From Bacteroidota bacterium (GTDB taxonomy: Bacteria; Bacteroidota; Bacteroidia; Chitinophagales; Chitinophagaceae): 10,116 bases of DNA. Position numbers and translations under genes: made by a program. The stretch spans positions 1-10,116 of the forward strand of contig JAKPBL010000634.1 of the NCBI GenBank assembly GCA_029778965.1, given 5' to 3'. Position 1 is the stretch's first letter. Each line of letters starts with the position of its first letter. Positions 1 through 5,492 of this stretch are shown here, in pieces. The notes under the pieces were generated by a model that did not search any database, was not told the origin of the DNA, and saw nothing but the letters and a program-made list of their open reading frames with translations.

Positions 1-493
1 CGGCTTTCCGCACCAGTTGAACGGCCGCCGCTATGGCCGGTACGGGCTCTTCAAACCAAACGATGTCTGGTCGCCATCGGGCGCCATCGGGGGCCAGCTC
101 GCCGGGTAGCATATCGGTTTCTATGCGGGAGCGCAACCGGCCGTCGGTTTCGCTTCTGCGGCTCAGTATCTCGCCGTGCAAATGAACAACGTTCGTTGAG
201 CCGGCACGTTCATGCAGGTCGTCGATGTTCTGGGTGATGACGATCACCTCAAACTCTTTTTCAAGATCGGCCAGGATGGTATGCGCCCGGTTGGGGCGGG
301 CGTTCAGTACCGATCGCCGGCGTTCGTTGTAAAAGCGGAGTACCAGGTCTGCATTACGTATCCAGGCGCGCGGGGTGGCTACCTCTTCCACGTTGTACCC
401 CTCCCATAAACCGTCGCTGTCGCGAAAGGTTTTCAGTCCGCTTTCGGCGCTGATGCCGGCGCCTGTCAGCACCACCAGTTTCTTTCCTGCCAT
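1..493 (-). CDS. Sir2-family NAD-dependent protein deacylase (sirtuin), C-terminus cut by window edge
   Basis: Sirtuins remove acyl groups from protein lysines while consuming NAD+. The 164 visible residues carry the NAD-binding motif GAGIS (11-15), the FRD motif (23-25), QNID (88-91) and the HLHGE stretch with the catalytic His at residue 106. FYNERRR (54-60) matches the Tyr-x-x-Arg signature of the CobB/SIRT5 class, which favours succinyl and other acidic acyl groups. No cysteine occurs in the visible part, so the zinc-binding tetrad seems to be absent; the sequence passes straight from HLHGE to the RPDIVWF region (141-147), as in many Bacteroidota sirtuins. The reading frame is open to the window edge, so perhaps 60-70 C-terminal residues are missing. 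The ATG at 493 lies 2 nt after the stop of the EVE-domain gene, which implies one transcript and translational coupling. The family is certain; the preferred acyl group is inferred. Confidence 0.93.
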   Translation of the reverse strand, partial: MAGKKLVVLTGAGISAESGLKTFRDSDGLWEGYNVEEVATPRAWIRNADLVLRFYNERRRSVLNARPNRAHTILADLEKEFEVIVITQNIDDLHERAGSTNVVHLHGEILSRRSETDGRLRSRIETDMLPGELAPDGARWRPDIVWFEEPVPAIAAAVQLVRKA

Positions 494-495
494 GG

Positions 496-909
496 CTATT
501 TTTTTTCACCGGCCATTTGCATCACTTTCTTCCACTCTTTATCGGTAACGGGTTGCACGCTTAGCCGGCCCAGCCGAACCAGCGCCATTTCTTTCAGCGA
601 AGGCTCTTCTTTGATAGCAGCGAGTGTAACCGGTTTTTTCAACGGACGAACCGCTTTGATGTCTACGGTTGACCAGGTATCGCCTTCCGCAGTCGGGTCG
701 GGATAAGCTTCTTTCAGCACTTCGGCAATGCCCACTATTTCCATTCCCTGGTTGCTGTGATAATACAGTACTTCATCGCCCTTTCTCATGGCGCGCAGGT
801 GATTGCGGGCGGCATAATTGCGTACGCCCGTCCAGGATGTTGATTTTTCCGCCACCAGTTGTTCCCAGGGATATACATCGGGTTCCGATTTAACGAGCCA
901 GTATGCCAT
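496..909 (-). CDS. EVE domain-containing protein (PUA-like fold)
   Basis: This 137-residue protein is a single EVE domain, the PUA-like fold related to human THYN1 and to YTH and ASCH domains. EVE domains are thought to recognise modified bases in DNA or RNA. Family features are YWLVKSEP at the N-terminus (3-10), W-x-GVRNYAARNHLR (26-39), GDEVLYYHSN (44-53), VGIAEV (59-64) and MALVRLGRLSVQPV (108-121). The length is normal for a stand-alone bacterial EVE protein. The ATG at 909 starts directly at the conserved YWLVKSEP motif. It is the first gene after a TATATTTG promoter box and is followed after 2 nt by the sirtuin gene. The ligand is unknown. No restriction or methylation gene is nearby, so no defence role can be read from the context. 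Confidence 0.93.
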   Translation of the reverse strand: MAYWLVKSEPDVYPWEQLVAEKSTSWTGVRNYAARNHLRAMRKGDEVLYYHSNQGMEIVGIAEVLKEAYPDPTAEGDTWSTVDIKAVRPLKKPVTLAAIKEEPSLKEMALVRLGRLSVQPVTDKEWKKVMQMAGEKK

Positions 910-911
910 AG

Positions 912-919
912 CAAATATA
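912..919 (-). promoter_or_regulatory. -7 promoter box (TATATTTG) for the EVE-sirtuin pair
   Basis: TATATTTG on the minus strand matches the Bacteroidota -7 consensus TAnnTTTG exactly. Only 2 nt separate it from the ATG at 909, so a transcript started here would be leaderless or nearly so. I see no well-spaced -33 TTG. The box sits in the 45-nt gap between the lutA-like gene and the EVE gene, which makes the EVE-sirtuin pair a likely separate transcription unit. Confidence 0.5.
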
Positions 920-954
920 TTGTTACCGCAAATTACTGAAAAGCCCGCTGCCGG

Positions 955-1677
955 TTACCAGCCGCTGGCCAGCACATCGGCAATATGCATGGTTTTGAGG
1001 GGAAGGTTGTTCTTCCTGATATAACCTTCCAGGTGCATGAGGCAGGAAAGGTCAGTGGATATGATGGCTTCCGCGCCGGTCGCCAGGGCATTCTGTACTT
1101 TCTGCTCGCCCATGGCAACGGAAATCGATTCGTATTTGATGGCAAAGGTACCGCCGAAACCGCAGCAGGTTTCCACGTCGTTCATCTCTACCAGTTCGAG
1201 CCCCTCAACCGCTTCAAGCAACTGCCTTGGCTCCTGTTTGATGTGGCATTCGCGCAGGCCGGCGCAAGAGTCGTGGTAGGTGGCCCTGATGGGCAGCTTC
1301 GCGCCCAGCTTTTCCACCTTCAATACATTCACCAGGAAATCGGAAAACTCGAACGACCGGGCGCCAAGGTCGCGCACATCATTGTGCAGAGAAGAGTTCG
1401 CAAAAAGCTTGGGATAATAATTCCGGATAAAGCCGGTGCACGAAGCCGAGGGCGCCACCACCGGCGCATCGCTGCCCCTGTTTTCGCGGATGAACTTTTC
1501 GCAAACCGGTTTGCTTTCTTCCCAGAATCCGGCATTGAATGCCGGTTGTCCGCAGCAGGTTTGCCCGGGATCATAATCGACCGTACAGCCCAGCTTCTCC
1601 AGCACTTTGATCATATTGAATGCCGTATCGGGGTACAACTGGTCAACAAAGCAGGGGATGAAAAGCTGAACGATCAA
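955..1677 (-). CDS. LutA/YkgE-like (Fe-S)-binding protein with two cysteine-rich (CCG) domains
   Basis: The protein has 240 residues and two CCG domains, the module seen in heterodisulfide reductase subunit B, glycolate oxidase GlcF and LutA; it usually binds an iron-sulfur centre. Domain 1 has C9 (IPCFVDQLYP), C41-C42 (CCGQPAFNAG) and C80 (SASC). Domain 2 has C138 (DSCAGLRE), C171-C172 (CCGFGGTFA) and C212 (DLSCLMHL). The length and layout match LutA, one of three subunits oxidising L-lactate in Bacillus subtilis, but no lutB or lutC homologue is in the window, so the partner and substrate are open. The start is a TTG at 1677 that overlaps the ribH stop as TTGA. It is preferred because the conserved IPCF motif begins at residue 7 and the next Met is residue 22, inside the domain. 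Coupling to ribH suggests co-expression; a functional link is not shown. Confidence 0.9.
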   Translation of the reverse strand: MIVQLFIPCFVDQLYPDTAFNMIKVLEKLGCTVDYDPGQTCCGQPAFNAGFWEESKPVCEKFIRENRGSDAPVVAPSASCTGFIRNYYPKLFANSSLHNDVRDLGARSFEFSDFLVNVLKVEKLGAKLPIRATYHDSCAGLRECHIKQEPRQLLEAVEGLELVEMNDVETCCGFGGTFAIKYESISVAMGEQKVQNALATGAEAIISTDLSCLMHLEGYIRKNNLPLKTMHIADVLASGW

Positions 1678-2174
1678 AGCTGGTTGAATTGAAGTTGAAG
1701 CGAAATCATTTTCAAAGCGGTAACGGCTGCTTCTTCTCCCTTATGGCCGTGTGTGCCGCCGATCCGCTCCTGCGCCTGCTCGTTCGTGTTTACGGTCAAT
1801 ACGCCGAAGATTACCGGTACCGGCAGTTGCAGGTTAAGGTTGCTGATGCCTTGGGTTACCGCCTGGCAAACATACTCGAAATGCGGCGTATCTCCGCGCA
1901 CCACGCAGCCGAAGGCGATAAACGCATGCGGGCGGGCACTATGGTCGCGTTGCGCATCCCAGTACGCTTTGATGGCAAAAGGTATTTCCACGGCGCCCGG
2001 CACCACGATGGTCTCCACCAGTTGCAGGTGGTTGTCGGCCAGCACCCGGCGGCAGCCGTTTTCAAGCGCATCAACCACGGCTGCATTCCATTCTGTTTTT
2101 ATGATTACAAGGCGGGTGTTTTCCGGTAGCGGCCCGCCGGGGGATGATAAGGGAGATGCGTGGGTGGATGACAT
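1674..2174 (-). CDS. ribH: 6,7-dimethyl-8-ribityllumazine synthase
   Basis: RibH condenses 5-amino-6-ribitylamino-uracil with 3,4-dihydroxy-2-butanone 4-phosphate, the penultimate step of riboflavin synthesis, usually as a 60-mer or pentamer in the cytoplasm. Visible motifs are W29-N30 (substrate-stacking aromatic), GAVEIP (60-65), FGCVVRGDTPHFEYV (88-102) with the catalytic His98, FGVLTVNT (123-130) and EQAQERIGG (132-140) with the phosphate-binding Arg137. The usual GNKG after this is GHKG (143-146), a small variation. The 166-residue length is normal, with about 15 extra Ser/Pro-rich residues at the N-terminus. The start is an ATG at 2174 without a clear Shine-Dalgarno. No FMN riboswitch is seen upstream. 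The gene lies between a palindrome-bearing gap (toward the TPR gene) and the overlapping lutA-like gene. A TPR gene followed by ribH is a familiar order in this phylum. Confidence 0.97.
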   Translation of the reverse strand: MSSTHASPLSSPGGPLPENTRLVIIKTEWNAAVVDALENGCRRVLADNHLQLVETIVVPGAVEIPFAIKAYWDAQRDHSARPHAFIAFGCVVRGDTPHFEYVCQAVTQGISNLNLQLPVPVIFGVLTVNTNEQAQERIGGTHGHKGEEAAVTALKMISLQLQFNQL

Positions 2175-2282
2175 TATCGGAGCGGCTCGTTTTTTATTGG
2201 GTTGATGTGCGTTGTTAGGTGCGGGTGATGCAAGCTTTTTGGTTCACGCTGAATAGTTAGAACGTTGGTATTGCAAACTTTT

Positions 2283-2429
2283 CCGGTTCACGCAACGATC
2301 GCAAAGAAGCAAAGACGCAAAGGGCATGCTGCGCAAGTTTTAGTACACTGTGCAAGTTTTAATACAAAACCTGATTTGCGTTTACTTCCCTTTGCGTCTT
2401 TGCTTCTTTGCGATCGTTGCGTGAACCGG
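2283..2429. repeat. Palindromic element: perfect 42-bp inverted repeat with a 63-nt spacer
   Basis: Arm 2283-2324 is the exact reverse complement of arm 2388-2429 (42/42). The arm begins CCGGTTCACGCAACGATC and contains three 8-bp units, cGCAAAGA, aGCAAAGA and cGCAAAGG. The spacer 2325-2387 is AT-richer and holds a short direct repeat. The element fills most of the 299-nt gene-free gap between the TPR gene and ribH; the remainder of that gap shows no credible gene, riboswitch or TAnnTTTG box. Read as RNA from either strand it would fold into a very long hairpin. No transposase and no obvious target-site duplication are seen. It resembles a MITE or a REP-like dispersed palindrome, but its copy number cannot be judged here. 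Confidence 0.95.
2333..2366 (+). repeat. Imperfect direct repeat in the spacer of the palindrome
   Basis: GCAAGTTTTAGTACA (2333-2347) and GCAAGTTTTAATACA (2352-2366) agree at 14 of 15 positions with a 19-nt period. Two looser relatives lie outside the left arm: GCAAGCTTTTTGGTTCACGC (2230-2249) and a similar stretch at 2273-2293 that runs into the left arm. The pattern looks like older partial duplications of the same element edge. Confidence 0.7.
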
Positions 2430-2473
2430 GATATCACACCCGGCAGAAAGCAGAACGCCCGGAGCCAGCCTCA

Positions 2474-3157
2474 CTATTCCACGTCGCCCAGGCGCGCCAG
2501 GTACTTATCGATATCGAAACCGCGCTCGCTGCGGGGGTATTTCTCTTTCACCAGCTTATAGGCTTCCAGCGCTTCCTTGCGTTTGCCGAGGCTCTCATAG
2601 AGATAACCGGCGCGGAAAATATAATCGGGCGAATTGTAATCGTCTTTTTCGAACATGCGGCCTGCCTCCAGGTAAAGCTTGGCTGCTTCTTCTTTCTTGC
2701 CCTGCTCTGCCAGCGCATCGGCCAGCAGCGAGGTAGCACGGGCGCGCACCTGCACGGCATCGGTCGAAAAATCTTTCAGGTATTTTTCTGCCTTCGCAAA
2801 ATCGCCCAGCTTCAGGTAGCAGGCGCCTGCGTAGAACTTCGACAGGTTGGCGGCGGGTGTTCCGCTGTATTTATCAATGATCTTTACAAAACCGGGATTG
2901 ATGGCATCGCCGTTTACTGCCAGTTGCAGGGAATCCTGGCGGAAATAGCTTTCTGCCCGGAACAGGGCCTCACTGGCTTTTTTGGCGGCAGGCTTCGATA
3001 TGAATTCCTTATAGCCTACAAAGGCGGCGATCACTACTACTACGGCAGTCAGCGCTATCAGTATCTTCTTGCTGTTGGCTTCCCAAAAACCGCTTAAACG
3101 TTCGGCTTCATCTACTGTTACGGGTTGCGATACGGGCTTACTCTTTGTTTCAGACAT
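2474..3157 (-). CDS. Membrane-anchored tetratricopeptide repeat (TPR) protein
   Basis: The protein has 227 residues: a hydrophilic N-terminus (1-30), one hydrophobic segment (about 31-48, KKILIALTAVVVVIAAFVG) and a soluble domain (about 60-220) of four or so TPR helical pairs, e.g. the stretches near 103-136 (FYAGACYLKLGDFAKAEKYL), 140-172 and 177-210. Lysines sit on both sides of the hydrophobic segment, so the topology is not obvious. A single anchor followed by TPRs resembles YfgM, an ancillary SecYEG subunit in Escherichia coli, but this is only architectural similarity. The gene starts 17 nt after the pdhA stop on the same strand, so it is probably co-transcribed with pdhA. A TPR gene between recF and ribH is a known neighbourhood in Bacteroidota. 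The exact role is unknown. Confidence 0.88.
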   Translation of the reverse strand: MSETKSKPVSQPVTVDEAERLSGFWEANSKKILIALTAVVVVIAAFVGYKEFISKPAAKKASEALFRAESYFRQDSLQLAVNGDAINPGFVKIIDKYSGTPAANLSKFYAGACYLKLGDFAKAEKYLKDFSTDAVQVRARATSLLADALAEQGKKEEAAKLYLEAGRMFEKDDYNSPDYIFRAGYLYESLGKRKEALEAYKLVKEKYPRSERGFDIDKYLARLGDVE

Positions 3158-3174
3158 GTTTGAAAATGGATTAA

Positions 3175-4179
3175 TTAATCAACGATGAAGGGGTAGTTCT
3201 CATCTACATAGATGTCTTTCAACACCTCGTCTTCGTTTGGCCAGGGGCTCTCTTCTGCAAATTTCACAGCCTCTTCCACTTCGGCATCCACCCTTTTGTT
3301 GATGGCGTCGAGTTCTTCGGGAGTGGCAAATTTGTTGTCAAGGATGGTCTTTTTCACCATTTCGATGGGGTCGCGCATCTTGTACTCTTCCACCTCTTCT
3401 TTGGTGCGGTATTTCTGCGGATCGGAAATGGAGTGACCCTTATAACGATAGGTTTTGATCTCGATCAGGGTAGGACCGTCGCCTTCGCGGGCGCGCTTTA
3501 CGGCACGGGCCATGGCTTCATGCACGGCTTCGGCGCTCATCCCGTCGATCGAATCGGCCGGCATCTCGTACGCATCAGCCAGCTTATAAATATCATGCAC
3601 ATTCGACGTACGGGCCACCGAAGTACCCATTGCGTAATTGTTGTTTTCGCAGATGAAGATCACCGGCAGCTTCCAGAGCATCGCCAGGTTAAAGGTCTCA
3701 TGCAGCAAGCCCTGCCGGGCAGCGCCGTCCCCGAAAAAGGTCAGGCAAACAGCATCGGTTCCTTTGTATTGTTCGGCAAAGGCGATGCCTGCACCGGTTC
3801 CGATCTGCGCACCCACAATGCCATGTCCGCCGAAAAAGCGTTCTTTCTTGCCGAAAAAGTGCATGCTTCCCCCCTTTCCCTTGGCGCAGCCTGTCGCCTT
3901 GCCGTAAAGCTCGGCCATACAGGATTTGGCGCTGATCCCTTTTGCCAGGGCCAGACCGTGATCGCGGTAGGCGGTGATAAAAGCATCTTCCGGCTTGGTA
4001 GCGGTCATGCATCCGGCGGCGATGGCTTCCTGGCCCACATAGGCGTGGAAGAATCCGCGGATCTTACCTTCCATTTTATACTTTTCTTCAGCCTTGAGTT
4101 CGAACTGACGGATGAGCTGCATCAGCTCATACCAGTACAGGTAGGTTTCCTTTGAAAATTTTGTCGCCACGGGATTCAT
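3175..4179 (-). CDS. pdhA: Pyruvate dehydrogenase E1 component, alpha subunit
   Basis: PdhA and PdhB together form the thiamine-diphosphate-dependent E1 of the pyruvate dehydrogenase complex, which decarboxylates pyruvate and passes the acetyl group to lipoyl-E2. The 334-residue product shows the alpha-type E1 pattern: FFHAYVGQEAIAAG near the N-terminus, YRDHG, GKGGSMHFF, the thiamine-diphosphate motif GDGAARQG ... ENNNYAMGT (GDG...NN), and the YRYKGHSISDP loop that in mitochondrial enzymes carries the regulatory serines. The frame is open further upstream to an ATG at 4227, but those 16 residues would cross a TATCTTTG promoter box and do not resemble the family, so the ATG at 4179 is chosen. 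pdhB is not in the window. The TPR gene follows after 17 nt and recF is divergent. Confidence 0.95.
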   Translation of the reverse strand: MNPVATKFSKETYLYWYELMQLIRQFELKAEEKYKMEGKIRGFFHAYVGQEAIAAGCMTATKPEDAFITAYRDHGLALAKGISAKSCMAELYGKATGCAKGKGGSMHFFGKKERFFGGHGIVGAQIGTGAGIAFAEQYKGTDAVCLTFFGDGAARQGLLHETFNLAMLWKLPVIFICENNNYAMGTSVARTSNVHDIYKLADAYEMPADSIDGMSAEAVHEAMARAVKRAREGDGPTLIEIKTYRYKGHSISDPQKYRTKEEVEEYKMRDPIEMVKKTILDNKFATPEELDAINKRVDAEVEEAVKFAEESPWPNEDEVLKDIYVDENYPFIVD

Positions 4180-4190
4180 TTTGAGACGGG

Positions 4191-4198
4191 CAAAGATA
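4191..4198 (-). promoter_or_regulatory. -7 promoter box (TATCTTTG) for pdhA
   Basis: TATCTTTG on the minus strand fits TAnnTTTG exactly, with 11 nt to the pdhA ATG at 4179. A TTG lies 15 nt further upstream on the same strand, somewhat closer than the usual -33 spacing. The box supports the shorter pdhA start and implies a very short 5' leader. Confidence 0.6.
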
Positions 4199-4217
4199 AG
4201 GGAAAAGGGGAAACAAT

Positions 4218-4224
4218 TAATTTG
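4218..4224 (+). promoter_or_regulatory. Near-consensus -7 box (TAATTTG) for recF
   Basis: TAATTTG is one T short of TAnnTTTG and ends 8 nt before the recF TTG start. No TTG at a proper -33 distance is seen. It lies only 20 nt from the opposite-strand pdhA box, so the two promoters would share the same 50-nt divergent region. This is a weak call. Confidence 0.3.
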
Positions 4225-4232
4225 CACCCGGT

Positions 4233-5315
4233 TTGCTGCGCATCAAGTCTATATCAGTATTTCAATACAGGAATTACGGGCAGTCGTCGTGGGATTTCGA
4301 CGCGCGGCTGACCGGTATTGCCGGCCGCAACGGCACGGGTAAAACCAACCTGCTCGAAGCCGTTTATTTCTGCTGCTTTACCAAGGGTTATTTTGCCGGT
4401 GCCGATGCCCAACTGGTGCAAAAAGGCGCCCAGGGAATGCGCATTGCCGCTCAATTCGAGAAGAATGGCGAGCCCTACGAGGTCACCGCACTGATCAGGG
4501 AAAACGGTAAAAAGGAGTTCAGGGTCAACGGCGCGCTCTGCGAGCGGATGGCCGACCACATCGGCCAGTTGCCGGCAGTAGTGGTAGCCCCCGACGATGT
4601 GGAGATCATCATCGCGGGCAGCGAAGAACGCCGGCGCTTTATCGACGCCCTGTTTTCGCAGATCGACCGCGACTACCTGCTCCAGCTCATGACCTATAAC
4701 CGCCTGCTGCTGCAACGCAACAGCCTCCTGAAACAGCAGGCCGAAACCGGCCGCCGGCAGCCCGACCTGCTGGAGGTGCTCGACAGCCAGATAAGTGAAC
4801 CGGCCACGGTTGTGTACCAGAAACGAAAACAATACCTGCATTGGCTGCTCGGTCGCGCTGCCGACCGCTACCAGGCCATCTCGGGCGAACAATACCGGCC
4901 CGAGCTGGTGTATGAAACCAGCCTGGATCAGTCGCCGCCTTCCACACTGCTGCAGCAAAGCCGCGAGCGCGACTGGCAGGCGCAGCGAACTACGCTCGGC
5001 ATTCACCGCGATGATATCGGCATTTACCTCGACGGCGGACCTTTCCGGCAACTCGCTTCACAGGGACAGCGCAAAAGCCTGCTCTTCGCGCTGAAAATGT
5101 CTGCTTTCGATTTGCTGAAAACCCATAAAGGATTTGCTCCGATACTGCTGCTCGACGATGTTTTTGAAAAGCTCGATGAAGGACGCATGCAGAACCTGTT
5201 GCAGGAAACCTGTATAGAAAACGGCGGACAAGTGCTGCTGACCGACACCCATCCGGAAAGAATAAAAAAAAGCCTGGACAGGCTTTCAGTGAATTATCGA
5301 TTGATAACTTTATAG
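4233..5315 (+). CDS. recF: DNA replication and repair protein RecF
   Basis: RecF is an SMC/ABC-type ATPase that binds gapped DNA and, with RecO and RecR, helps load RecA at stalled or damaged replication forks. The 360-residue length is normal. Residues 1-14 match the conserved RecF opening (...FQYRNY). Walker A is GRNGTGKTN (31-39), followed by LLEAVY. The signature region is ASQGQRKS (275-282) and Walker B is ILLLDDVFEKLDE (304-316), followed by the conserved LLTDTHPE stretch. The start is a TTG at 4233: an in-frame stop lies at 4218-4220, no ATG occurs between it and the conserved N-terminus, and a later start would remove the first beta strand. It is divergent from pdhA and followed 177 nt later by the DUF721 gene. 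Confidence 0.97.
   Translation: MLRIKSISVFQYRNYGQSSWDFDARLTGIAGRNGTGKTNLLEAVYFCCFTKGYFAGADAQLVQKGAQGMRIAAQFEKNGEPYEVTALIRENGKKEFRVNGALCERMADHIGQLPAVVVAPDDVEIIIAGSEERRRFIDALFSQIDRDYLLQLMTYNRLLLQRNSLLKQQAETGRRQPDLLEVLDSQISEPATVVYQKRKQYLHWLLGRAADRYQAISGEQYRPELVYETSLDQSPPSTLLQQSRERDWQAQRTTLGIHRDDIGIYLDGGPFRQLASQGQRKSLLFALKMSAFDLLKTHKGFAPILLLDDVFEKLDEGRMQNLLQETCIENGGQVLLTDTHPERIKKSLDRLSVNYRLITL
5264..5286 (-). terminator. Terminator-like hairpin plus U-run, minus strand, inside the recF 3' end
   Basis: On the minus strand, AAAGCCT-GTCC-AGGCTTT forms a 7-bp stem with a 4-nt loop and runs directly into a tract of eight T. This is the shape of an intrinsic terminator. It could stop transcripts that read through from the permease gene ending at 5764. 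It lies within recF codons, so chance or coding constraint (KKSLDRLS) remains possible. Confidence 0.35.
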
Positions 5316-5480
5316 TTTTCAGCGGTTTGAATCCGGGAACTTGCTATGTGTATGTACGCAGGCTTTCAGGCTGGATCTAAAAACGGGACCATATTGCATC
5401 ATAGACCGCCGCCGGTTCAATTTGGTTGCAACGCTAACTATTTTTTTGGTATCGCCCGAACCGGGGCGTTGCCATTCGGC

Positions 5481-5488
5481 TATCTTTG
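5481..5488 (+). promoter_or_regulatory. -7 promoter box (TATCTTTG) for the DUF721 gene
   Basis: TATCTTTG matches TAnnTTTG exactly and ends 4 nt before the ATG at 5493, so the transcript would be leaderless or nearly so. No TTG at the usual -33 spacing is visible. The box argues against the longer reading frame that begins at 5346. The rest of the 177-nt gap after recF shows nothing else I can identify. Confidence 0.55.
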
Positions 5489-5492
5489 CCGC

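Noticed and set aside
1..909. Sirtuin plus EVE as an anti-phage defence system
   Set aside because: No nuclease, TIR, STAND, restriction or phage-related gene is nearby, and both proteins have ordinary house-keeping forms; evidence is too thin to call a defence island.
910..954. Rho-independent terminator after the lutA-like gene
   Set aside because: GC-rich repeats such as CCGCTG occur near the gene end but no stable stem followed by a T-tract could be drawn.
985..1692. Long plus-strand frame opposite the lutA-like gene
   Set aside because: It is the mirror of a GC-rich coding frame; the minus strand has full CCG motifs while this translation has none.
2283..2429. CRISPR array
   Set aside because: There are two inverted arms and one short direct repeat, not a series of equal direct repeats with unique spacers.
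2175..2473. FMN riboswitch upstream of ribH
   Set aside because: The conserved RFN-element sequence blocks are not visible; the structure in the gap is a simple perfect palindrome.
2265..3097. Plus-strand reading frames across the palindrome and the TPR gene
   Set aside because: They run over the inverted repeat and antisense to a well-supported TPR gene, and their translations show no recognisable domain.
3433..4155. Long plus-strand frame opposite pdhA
   Set aside because: The pdhA frame carries the complete thiamine-diphosphate motif; the opposite frame has no family features.
4254..5051. Long minus-strand frame opposite recF
   Set aside because: recF motifs are unambiguous and this frame lacks any domain signature.
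5346..5492. N-terminal extension of the DUF721 protein from an ATG at 5346
   Set aside because: The extra 49 residues match nothing in the family and would cover an exact TAnnTTTG box just before the ATG at 5493.
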